Shown: one piece after another, positions 1-6,532 of the stretch
Layout: every line of letters begins with the position of its first letter
Position numbering within the stretch: the first letter of the stretch is position 1
DNA from: Methylophilales bacterium
GTDB lineage: Bacteria; Pseudomonadota; Gammaproteobacteria; Burkholderiales; Methylophilaceae
DNA length: 10,082 nt
NCBI GenBank assembly: GCA_013205275.1
Contig: JABMNG010000047.1
Location: 1 to 10,082 of the forward strand
Reading direction: 5' to 3'
The notes under the pieces: model-generated
What the model was told of the DNA's origin: nothing
Databases searched by the model: none
What the model saw: the letters and a program-made list of their open reading frames with translations, nothing else
Made by a program: the position numbers and the translations under genes

Positions 1-1111
1 CAAAAGCATTAAAAAATACGAAGATTGGTACAAAGCAAGGCCTGAGTATGTAGATCGCATGATCAATAGGTCAGAAAAATACCTTTACTATGTAGTTGAG
101 CAGGTTGAATTAAGAGGGATGCCATCTGAAATTGCTTTACTGCCAATGATTGAGAGTGCTTATAATCCTATAGCAAATTCTCGAATGAAAGCCAATGGAA
201 TGTGGCAATTTATTCCTTCCACAGGCCGGCTGTATGGGCTAAAACAAGACTGGTGGAGAGATGATAGAAGAAACGTTATTGAATCGACCAATGCAGCACT
301 GAATTATCTAGAAAAGTTATATGGTGATTTTGGTTCATGGGAATTGGCTTTAGCTGCATACAATGCCGGAGAAGGTCGTGTAGGAAGGGCCATAAAAAAA
401 AATAAGATCCGTAAAAAACCCACGGACTACTATAACCTCACTCTACCGAGAGAAACAAAAAATTACGTTCCAAAATTGCTAGCAATTAAGAATATTATGA
501 GCTCGCCAGAAAAATATGGTTTAAACATAAAGGATATTGTAAATAACCCATACTTTGCTTCAGTTCCAATACCACAAGAGATTGACACAGAATTAATAGC
601 GGAGTTTGCTGAGATTCCAATGGAAGAATTTCAATTGCTAAACGCTCAACATAAAAGACCGCTCATGAAATCTTCTGATGATTTTCACGAGGTACTTCTG
701 CCAATATATTCTGTTGAAAATTTTTATAGAAATATGAGTATTTATAATAAGCCACTCGTGAGTTGGCAATCATACGAGCCGAAATCTGGGGAAAAAATTC
801 ATCATGTTGCAAAAAGATTTGGAATTGACACGAAATACCTAGCTCAAATTAATCACCTAAGTACAAGAAAAACCTTCAGGAAGAATAGTATTATTTTAAT
901 TCCATCTGGGGAAGCTATGAAAACAAAGTTCCCATTAAGCAAGGATAGTTTGTTAAATTTTTCTTCAATTATCACGCATCATATATCACCGGGAGAAAGT
1001 TTAAGTCAGATTGCTGACGAATATAAAATTTCTGTAAAAGATTTAATGGAATTTAACGAACTTAAATCATCCAAAATAATCTCAGGTAGTACTCTCGACA
1101 TCCCCAAGTAA
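1..1111 (+). CDS. mltD: Membrane-bound lytic murein transglycosylase D, 5'-truncated by window edge
   Basis: Cleaves peptidoglycan glycan strands with formation of 1,6-anhydro-muramic ends, in the periplasm. The reading frame is open from base 2, and the residues before the first ATG at 59 (…RPEYVDR) already match the family, so that ATG is internal and the true start lies upstream of the window; any signal sequence is not visible. The SLT domain runs from about 116 to 450: the IESAYNP motif carries the likely catalytic Glu (codon 152-154), followed by GMWQFIPSTGRLYGL and AAYNAGEGRV (353-382). Two C-terminal LysM repeats bind peptidoglycan, at about 770-907 and 974-1108; the protein ends with the second repeat. 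A run of nine A lies in the coding sequence at 394-402. The downstream binding-protein gene starts 1 nt after the TAA. In E. coli MltD is an outer-membrane lipoprotein; that cannot be checked here. Identification is firm. Confidence 0.95.
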   Translation, partial: KSIKKYEDWYKARPEYVDRMINRSEKYLYYVVEQVELRGMPSEIALLPMIESAYNPIANSRMKANGMWQFIPSTGRLYGLKQDWWRDDRRNVIESTNAALNYLEKLYGDFGSWELALAAYNAGEGRVGRAIKKNKIRKKPTDYYNLTLPRETKNYVPKLLAIKNIMSSPEKYGLNIKDIVNNPYFASVPIPQEIDTELIAEFAEIPMEEFQLLNAQHKRPLMKSSDDFHEVLLPIYSVENFYRNMSIYNKPLVSWQSYEPKSGEKIHHVAKRFGIDTKYLAQINHLSTRKTFRKNSIILIPSGEAMKTKFPLSKDSLLNFSSIITHHISPGESLSQIADEYKISVKDLMEFNELKSSKIISGSTLDIPK

Positions 1112-1112
1112 A

Positions 1113-2759
1113 ATGGTTTATACAAAATTTAAATTTAGCCTTAACACAATATTGTTGTGCATCTTTTTGGTAAGCTGTACTGACAATAAAGTAGGCGCAC
1201 CTAATTATGCGGGTAATTACTCAAAGGAAGATGGGGGTAGACTTATTAATGCTATGACAGGCGAACCTAGCAATTTAATTGCTATGATTGCTGGTGACTC
1301 TGCATCTTCAGCAATTGCTGGGAATATATTCAATTCCTTATTAAAATATAATGAGCAGCTAAATTACGCACCTGAAATTGCTGAAAGCTGGGATATATCA
1401 AGCGATCAGAAAACAATTACCTTTAGAATTAAAAAAGGTTTGACATGGTCTGATGGGTCACCCTTAACAAGTAAGGACGTTATGTTTACTTGGAAATTAG
1501 TTACAAATCCCAATACTAGAACGCCTTATGGTTCAGATTATCAATTAGTTAAAAAAGCAACTACGCCAGATGCTCATACATTCACTGTTACCTATGAAGA
1601 AAGATACGCTCCGGCTCTTGACACGTGGGCTTCATTACATATTCTTCCTGAGCATTTGCTAAAAAATGAAGATATTAACAACACCTACTTTTCAAGAAAT
1701 CCAATTGGGTCAAGTTACTACATGCTTGATGACTGGAAAAGTGGTCAGCAAGTTGCCTTAAAAGCTAACCCATTAAGCATAAATGGTAAGGCAAATATTA
1801 ATAATCTCATCTCGAGAGTAATCCCTGATACGTCTTCACAATTCCTAGAGCTAACCGCAGACAATATAGACTTAATGAGTATTAATCCCATTCAATATCA
1901 AAGAGTTTTTCCAAATAGAGCGGATCTTACTAAAAAGATTAGTCTTTATAAAGAGATGGGTAATGGGTATACCTACCTTGGATTTAATAACAAAAAAGCA
2001 CCCTTCAATGACGTGCGCGTGAGAAAAGCATTAAACTATGCAATTGATAAAGATGAAATCATAAAAGGTGTACTTCTAGGTCTTGGGGAGCCATTATCCA
2101 GCCCATACAAGCCTGGAACACGCTGGAATAATGCAGAACTGAAGCCCTACCCTTACAATAAGAATAAGGCCATAAGTTTATTACAGGAAGTCGGTTACCA
2201 TAAAAATGATAATGGTTTTCTTGAGAAGAATGGAAGGGTTTTAAAATTTGAGATTCTTACCAACCAGAACAAGCAACGTGAGATGACAGCTGTAATCATA
2301 CAAAGGCGACTGAAGGAAATCGGGATAGATGTCTCAATTAGGGTGATTGAATGGGCGAGCTTTATTAATCAATTTATTAAGACAGGTGAGTTTGATGTTG
2401 TTCTCCTCGGGTGGAGTCTGTCACTTGATCCAGATCAATACAACATATGGCATTCAAGCCAACAAGGTCCAGGACAATTCAATTTCTTAGGCTACGAGAA
2501 TAAATCTGTAGACAGACTTCTAGAAAAAGGTCGTATGGAGCTAGATGTAAATAAAAGAGAAAAAATTTACCATGAATTCTCTACTATTTTGCTTGATGAC
2601 TCTCCTATCGTCTACCTCTATGCTGGGTATGGTCTTTCTGCAATAAATAAGCGAGTCCGTGGAATCAAAGAGCCCTCTCCACCGGCGGGCATTTATCATA
2701 ATAGTCATGACTGGTTCATACCAAAAACCCTCAGAAGAAATGAAATTTCAGATAATTAA
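1113..2759 (+). CDS. Peptide-type ABC transporter substrate-binding lipoprotein (SBP_bac_5 family)
   Basis: Extracytoplasmic solute-binding protein of the DppA/OppA class, 548 aa, a normal family length. The N-terminus has a short basic region, a hydrophobic stretch (about residues 9-20) and a lipobox LVSC with Cys22, so it is predicted to be lipid-anchored. Residue +2 after the Cys is Thr, not Asp, so the classical inner-membrane retention signal is absent. The family signature is clear at about residues 89-128 (AESWDISSD, ITFRIKKGLTWSDGSPLT, DVMFTWK), followed by the C-terminal lobe (DVRVRKALNYAIDKDEI; FDVVLLGWSLSLDPDQYN). The ATG is 1 nt after the mltD stop with no clear Shine-Dalgarno, suggesting translational coupling; no other start precedes the lipobox. 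Its stop codon abuts the first permease ATG. The substrate could be oligopeptides, dipeptides, murein peptides or another ligand of this broad family; the sequence does not settle it. Confidence 0.9.
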   Translation: MVYTKFKFSLNTILLCIFLVSCTDNKVGAPNYAGNYSKEDGGRLINAMTGEPSNLIAMIAGDSASSAIAGNIFNSLLKYNEQLNYAPEIAESWDISSDQKTITFRIKKGLTWSDGSPLTSKDVMFTWKLVTNPNTRTPYGSDYQLVKKATTPDAHTFTVTYEERYAPALDTWASLHILPEHLLKNEDINNTYFSRNPIGSSYYMLDDWKSGQQVALKANPLSINGKANINNLISRVIPDTSSQFLELTADNIDLMSINPIQYQRVFPNRADLTKKISLYKEMGNGYTYLGFNNKKAPFNDVRVRKALNYAIDKDEIIKGVLLGLGEPLSSPYKPGTRWNNAELKPYPYNKNKAISLLQEVGYHKNDNGFLEKNGRVLKFEILTNQNKQREMTAVIIQRRLKEIGIDVSIRVIEWASFINQFIKTGEFDVVLLGWSLSLDPDQYNIWHSSQQGPGQFNFLGYENKSVDRLLEKGRMELDVNKREKIYHEFSTILLDDSPIVYLYAGYGLSAINKRVRGIKEPSPPAGIYHNSHDWFIPKTLRRNEISDN

Positions 2760-3779
2760 ATGATCACCTACCTAATAAAAAGAATCATGTGGATGATTCC
2801 AATGCTAATTGGAATTAGTCTCATTTCATTTTTTATAATGCACCTAGCTCCGGGAGACATTACATCAACAGAAGCATCATTCAATCCAAAAGCCTCAGAA
2901 GAATCGAGACAGAGACTAAGAGAAACCTATAACCTCGATAAGCCAGTAATGGTGCAATATGGTTTGTGGCTCAAAAGAATAGTTCAATTAGATTTTGGTA
3001 GTTCCTTCGCCTCACATCAAAGACCGGTTTTATGGCAAGTCAAAGATAAAAATGGAAATATTTCTAAGGGCTTAATTCAGGAAGCGCTACCCATTACATT
3101 GCTTATTAATTTATTTGGTATTGTTATCATTTTTACAATTTCAATTATTCTGGGAACTCTCTCAGCAGTCAAGAAGAATACATGGGTAGATAAAGCAATT
3201 ACACTCTTTGTATTTATTGGTTTTGCAATTCCAGGGTTTTGGCTAGCTCTATTGCTAATGTACTGGACTGGCGTTAATCATCAATGGCTGCCCATTTCTG
3301 GTTTGCATAGCTTGAATTATCAGAATTTGAGCATGTTTAGCCAATTAATAGATCTATTAAAACATTTAGTCCTTCCTGTATTTATATCCTCACTAAGTGG
3401 CCTTGCTGGAATATCTCTTTATGTCAGAAATGGTATGTTAGAAATCCTAAATCAAGACTTTATAACAACAGCGAGGTCAAAAGGATTAAATGAAAAAAAA
3501 GTGATTTTTATTCATGCTCTGAAAAATGCAATTCTTCCATTAATTACCATCGTAGGACTATCAATACCTGGATTAATAGGGGGCTCTGTAATTGCTGAAT
3601 CCATCTTTTCTATCCCTGGAATGGGAAAATTATTTTATGACTCAGTTCTTATGAGGGACTTTCCTGTAATTATGGGTATTTTAACTATCGGATCCGTACT
3701 AACGTTAATAGGTAATCTTATTGCTGATCTAGGTTACGCATGGGCTGATCCTAGAGTGAGAAAGGGAATTATTAAATAA
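2760..3779 (+). CDS. ABC transporter permease, DppB/OppB family
   Basis: Inner-membrane subunit of a peptide-type importer, 339 aa, typical length. The N-terminus (MITYLIKRIMWMIPMLIGIS, first membrane segment) and the following periplasmic segment with LRETYNLDKPVMVQYGLWL and DFGSS are classic for DppB/OppB. Further hydrophobic segments follow, giving about six in total. The cytoplasmic EAA loop, which docks onto the ATPase, is visible as ARSKGLNEKKVIFIHALKNA (about residues 236-255), followed by the typical PGMGKLFYDSVLMRDFPVIMG stretch. The ATG follows the binding-protein TAA with no gap, and the TAA overlaps the next ATG by one base (TAATG), so translation of the three genes is probably coupled. 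I did not assign a more specific name (dpp, opp, app, yej) because paralogues in this family are too alike to separate by eye. Confidence 0.9.
   Translation: MITYLIKRIMWMIPMLIGISLISFFIMHLAPGDITSTEASFNPKASEESRQRLRETYNLDKPVMVQYGLWLKRIVQLDFGSSFASHQRPVLWQVKDKNGNISKGLIQEALPITLLINLFGIVIIFTISIILGTLSAVKKNTWVDKAITLFVFIGFAIPGFWLALLLMYWTGVNHQWLPISGLHSLNYQNLSMFSQLIDLLKHLVLPVFISSLSGLAGISLYVRNGMLEILNQDFITTARSKGLNEKKVIFIHALKNAILPLITIVGLSIPGLIGGSVIAESIFSIPGMGKLFYDSVLMRDFPVIMGILTIGSVLTLIGNLIADLGYAWADPRVRKGIIK
3762..3767 (+). promoter_or_regulatory. Ribosome binding site of the DppC-type permease
   Basis: AAGGGA inside the 3' end of the preceding permease gene, 11 nt before the ATG at 3779. The spacing is longer than ideal, so re-initiation through the TAATG overlap may contribute. 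Confidence 0.45.
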
Positions 3780-4597
3780 TGAAAAAATTTATTAGTAATA
3801 CACTCGCAATGGCAGGACTTATAATCATTACATCGGTCCTAGTTGCAGCAATTACCGCACCCATCCTTTCGCCATACGATCCTAATTTTATCGATATAGA
3901 GTCAATACTCATGGCGCCATCCTATAGTCACATAATGGGAACTGATGGACTAGGTAGAGATGTGTTTTCAAGAATGCTGTATGGCGCTCAGATTTCTCTC
4001 CTTGTTGGGTTTGTAGCAGTAGGAATATCAACTGGAATAGGCATACTATTAGGTTCTATAGCAGGATTTTATCGTGGATGGATAGATTCGCTCATCATGC
4101 GAATTGTCGATCTAATGCTGTCTATACCCTCCTTCTTTCTAATATTGGCTGTTATCGCATTCCTAACTCCATCGATATGGAATATTATGATTGTGATTGG
4201 ATTAACATCTTGGATGGGTATCACCAGACTTGTAAGGGCTGAGTTCTTAAGCCTTAGAAACAGGGAGTTTGTATTAGCCTCAGAAACAATGGGTTCATCT
4301 GACGCCAAAATAATTCTGCTTCATTTGCTACCGAACAGTATGACACCAATAATAGTTAGCTCAGTACTTGGTATAGCTAGTGCTGTTCTTGTAGAGTCAG
4401 GATTAAGCTTTCTTGGCTTAGGTGTGCAAGCCCCTACTGCATCTTGGGGCAATATTCTAACTGATGGAAAGGAATATATTCAATTTGCATGGTGGCTCTC
4501 ATTATTTCCTGGATTGGCCATTTTACTAACAGTGTTAGGATATAATTTACTCGGAGAAGGCTTAAGAGATATTCTTGATCCGAAAAATAAACAATAG
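3779..4597 (+). CDS. ABC transporter permease, DppC/OppC family
   Basis: Second inner-membrane subunit that would pair with the upstream DppB/OppB-type permease; 272 aa, slightly short but within family range. An N-terminal membrane segment (about residues 8-30) is followed by the diagnostic stretch MGTDGLGRDVFSRMLYGAQI (about residues 52-71). The EAA loop is at about residues 165-187 (ASETMGSSDAKIILLHLLPN), and near the C-terminus comes the usual ESGLSFLGLGVQAPTASWGN followed by GEGLRDILDP. It overlaps the previous stop by one base, and an AAGGGA (3762-3767) lies 11 nt upstream of its ATG. No dppD/dppF-type ATPase follows: the next gene, 12 nt after the TAG, is fabI. A functional transporter therefore needs an ATPase encoded elsewhere. 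Confidence 0.9.
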   Translation: MKKFISNTLAMAGLIIITSVLVAAITAPILSPYDPNFIDIESILMAPSYSHIMGTDGLGRDVFSRMLYGAQISLLVGFVAVGISTGIGILLGSIAGFYRGWIDSLIMRIVDLMLSIPSFFLILAVIAFLTPSIWNIMIVIGLTSWMGITRLVRAEFLSLRNREFVLASETMGSSDAKIILLHLLPNSMTPIIVSSVLGIASAVLVESGLSFLGLGVQAPTASWGNILTDGKEYIQFAWWLSLFPGLAILLTVLGYNLLGEGLRDILDPKNKQ

Positions 4598-4600
4598 GGA
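4596..4600 (+). promoter_or_regulatory. Ribosome binding site of fabI
   Basis: AGGGA overlapping the TAG stop of the upstream permease and lying 9 nt before the fabI ATG. It supports the start at 4610 and tight linkage of fabI to the transporter genes. Confidence 0.6.
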
Positions 4601-4609
4601 TTTAATAAG

Positions 4610-5392
4610 ATGAGTTTTTTAAAAAATAAAAAAGTTTTAATACTAGGTTTACTGAGTGACAGATCAATTGCATATGGCATAGCATCATCAATGAAAGCCC
4701 AGGGGGCTGAGCTTGCTTTTACTTACCAAATGGAGAAACATCAAGGCCGTGTCGAGAAATTAGCAAGTGACTTTAATTCAAAAATTGTTCTCCCATGTGA
4801 TGTTTCAAGTGACGAGCAAATTAATGAGTTATTCCCAAAATTAAGTCAGCATTGGAAAAAGTTTGACGTGCTTGTTCATTCATTAGCATTTGTTCCAAAA
4901 GAGGCCTTATCAGGTGACTTTGTAGAGCAAACTACAAGAGAAAATTTTAGGATTGCTCATGATATTAGTTCATACAGCTTTACAGCCTTAGCAAAAGCCG
5001 CTTTGCCTTACTTGAATCCTAATGCGAGTTTATTAACTTTGAGTTATTTGGGTGCCGAAAGGACAATGCCTAATTATAATGTGATGGGTTTAGCAAAAGC
5101 AAGTTTAGAGGCCAATGTTAGGTATATGTCTCATAGCCTTGGGAGTAAAGGGATAAGAGTTAATGCGGTCTCTGCAGGGCCAATTAAGACCCTTGCAGCG
5201 TCTGGCATTGCTAATTTTGACAGGATGTATGATTTTAACGAGCGTCATGCCGCGCTTAAGAGAAATGTAACTATTGATGAGGTTGGTAACGCAGCAGCCT
5301 TCCTATGCAGTGACCTTGCTTCAGGTATAACAGGTGAAATAACCTATGTTGATGGTGGAATGAATATTACAGCGGCAGGGTCTATTGATTAA
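4610..5392 (+). CDS. fabI: Enoyl-[acyl-carrier-protein] reductase (NADH), FabI type
   Basis: Catalyses the last reduction of each fatty-acid elongation cycle (trans-2-enoyl-ACP to acyl-ACP) in the cytoplasm. 260 aa, close to E. coli FabI (262 aa), and the numbering aligns directly over the active site. The N-terminal Rossmann region carries GLLSDRSIAYGIA (residues 13-25), including the SIAYGIA signature of FabI. Asp64-Val65 match the adenine pocket. Catalytic residues are Tyr146, Tyr156 and Lys163 within SYLGAERTMPNYNVMGLAKA. The C-terminal INAVSAGPI-like segment, AAFLCSDLASGITGE and YVDGG are typical. Residue 93 is Ala where E. coli has Gly; Met159 and Phe203, also linked to triclosan binding, are retained. 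It has its own Shine-Dalgarno, is 12 nt downstream of the permease gene, and overlaps the convergent gene by 11 bp at its 3' end. Identification is firm. Confidence 0.97.
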   Translation: MSFLKNKKVLILGLLSDRSIAYGIASSMKAQGAELAFTYQMEKHQGRVEKLASDFNSKIVLPCDVSSDEQINELFPKLSQHWKKFDVLVHSLAFVPKEALSGDFVEQTTRENFRIAHDISSYSFTALAKAALPYLNPNASLLTLSYLGAERTMPNYNVMGLAKASLEANVRYMSHSLGSKGIRVNAVSAGPIKTLAASGIANFDRMYDFNERHAALKRNVTIDEVGNAAAFLCSDLASGITGEITYVDGGMNITAAGSID

Positions 5393-5747
5393 AGAAAGCA
5401 ATGTTAGCCACTCGGTCATTAATCAATGTTAACTCAACCTTAGTGTAAAGCTTTTTCGGGGCATACTCGACAATATTACTGAAGTACAACATTTCGACCT
5501 TATCCCTTCTGTTTGGATCAGACTTATCAACAGTTGGCCGACCAAGCACAGAGCTGGCTCCTTTTGGCTTAATTGCCATCTCTGTCTTATCTGGCTGCCC
5601 TAAGTATTTCTCTACCCGAGCTTTTGGCTTGCCACTAAACAATGTAATAAATTCATTCTCAGTAAATATTCTTTTTTCACCAGCAAGACCATTTAATGAC
5701 ATGGTAATTAATCCAAACAAGAGCAACCAACTTATCTTTTTTAACAT
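5382..5747 (-). CDS. Small exported protein of unknown function, possibly BamE/OmlA-like
   Basis: 121 aa. The N-terminus is a good Sec signal peptide (MLKKISWLLLFGLITMSLNG, cleavage plausibly after Ala22, GLA|GE). There is no lipobox Cys, so the mature protein of about 99 aa should be periplasmic. The mature part begins with FTENEFITLFSGKPKARVEK and LGQPD, a pattern like the helical start of SmpA/OmlA (BamE) domains (Gly-Lys-x-x-x-Val-x-x-x-Leu-Gly-x-Pro), followed by a Gly/Pro-rich linker and a strand-rich end (KVEMLYFSNIV, TKVELTLINDRVANIAFF). This fold assignment is a guess from pattern. It is the last gene of the minus-strand operon, 14 nt after the hydrolase gene, with a GGGA 5 nt before its ATG. 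Its stop lies inside the end of fabI. It reads as a real gene because of the signal peptide, ribosome binding site and operon position; I do not recognise its function. Confidence 0.8.
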   Translation of the reverse strand: MLKKISWLLLFGLITMSLNGLAGEKRIFTENEFITLFSGKPKARVEKYLGQPDKTEMAIKPKGASSVLGRPTVDKSDPNRRDKVEMLYFSNIVEYAPKKLYTKVELTLINDRVANIAFFNQ

Positions 5748-5752
5748 TTTTT

Positions 5753-5756
5753 TCCC
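5753..5756 (-). promoter_or_regulatory. Ribosome binding site of the small exported protein gene
   Basis: GGGA on the minus strand in the 14-nt gap between the two genes, separated by five A from the ATG at 5747. It supports this start, which gives a complete signal peptide. Confidence 0.55.
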
Positions 5757-5761
5757 ATTAT

Positions 5762-6532
5762 TTAATTGAGTGATAATTTTAAACCATCGTAGCCCGCATA
5801 TAAAGACTTTGGTAGTTTATTTTTTAGAGCCTCATATTCAAAGTCATGAGTCATGTGTATCAGGTATGTTTCCTTAGCATTAATCTTTTTAGCCATTTCA
5901 AGACATTGATCGAAGCCAAAATGCGTATAGTGAGGTTCGTGTCTTAAGCAATCTAATAATAGAACGTCCAAACCCCTCAAAAGTTCCAATGATTTTATCG
6001 GAATCTCTGAAACATCAGTTAGGTAAGCAAGATTGCCAATTCGATAACCGTTAATTAATAACCTTCCATGGAGGATTGGAACGGGAATAATCGTCGCCCC
6101 AAATAACTGAGAGGGTCCGTCAATTATTTGTGGGTTCAATACTGGTTTTTCCCAAAAACCATTTGGCTCGCTCATTGCATATCCAAACTTCACTTTTAAT
6201 TGCTCAATAGTATCTTTATTCCCATAAATTGGTATTTGTTGTTTATTTATCTGGCAAAAAGCTCTGAGATCATCGATTCCATGACAATGATCAGCATGTG
6301 TGTGAGTAAATAATACTGAATCAATAGACTTGATTGACTCCCTAAGCGATTGCTGCCTGAGATCCGGACTGCAATCAATCAATATATTCTTACCATTACC
6401 TAAAGTTATTAAGCTTGAACAGCGGGTACGATTATTTTTAGAGTTAGCAGACAGGCAGGTAGAACAACGGCAACCTACAACTGGTGTACCTGCGCTTGAG
6501 CCCGATCCAAGAATGGTTAACTCAAATGACAT
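5762..6532 (-). CDS. Metallo-beta-lactamase-fold hydrolase, PhnP-like
   Basis: 256 aa. A metal-dependent phosphodiesterase-type hydrolase of the MBL superfamily is likely. The HTHADH motif (residues 77-82) plus His155, Asp173 and His226 give the expected dinuclear metal site. The N-terminus LGSGSSAGTPVVGC is typical of the PhnP/RNase Z side of the superfamily. Cys21, Cys23 and Cys26, probably with His229, match the extra structural zinc site described for E. coli PhnP (a cyclic nucleotide/ribose phosphodiesterase of phosphonate degradation). No C-P lyase genes are nearby, so the phn symbol is not applied; many bacteria carry such a homologue beside tatD or holB without phosphonate genes, and the substrate is unknown. 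The start overlaps the end of tatD by 16 bp and has no obvious Shine-Dalgarno, so translation is probably coupled. The family is sure, the substrate is not. Confidence 0.88.
   Translation of the reverse strand: MSFELTILGSGSSAGTPVVGCRCSTCLSANSKNNRTRCSSLITLGNGKNILIDCSPDLRQQSLRESIKSIDSVLFTHTHADHCHGIDDLRAFCQINKQQIPIYGNKDTIEQLKVKFGYAMSEPNGFWEKPVLNPQIIDGPSQLFGATIIPVPILHGRLLINGYRIGNLAYLTDVSEIPIKSLELLRGLDVLLLDCLRHEPHYTHFGFDQCLEMAKKINAKETYLIHMTHDFEYEALKNKLPKSLYAGYDGLKLSLN

Noticed and set aside
59..61. ATG at 59 as the mltD start
   Set aside because: The frame is open to base 2 and the upstream residues already match conserved MltD sequence, so the gene is cut by the window edge.
4069..4308. Minus-strand open frame of 79 codons within the DppC-type permease
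   Set aside because: It is antisense to a well-supported gene, with no ribosome binding site and no recognisable protein features.
2760..4597. Assignment of the permeases specifically as YejB/YejE or nickel transporter NikB/NikC
   Set aside because: Family-level motifs are shared among all of these; nothing visible separates them, so only the DppB/DppC family names were used.
4480..4680. Minus-strand open frame across the permease/fabI junction
   Set aside because: Shadow of two real genes; no family features.
5393..5480. Rho-independent terminator for fabI inside the convergent gene
   Set aside because: Only very short inverted repeats (such as GTTAAC) without a following T-run were found.
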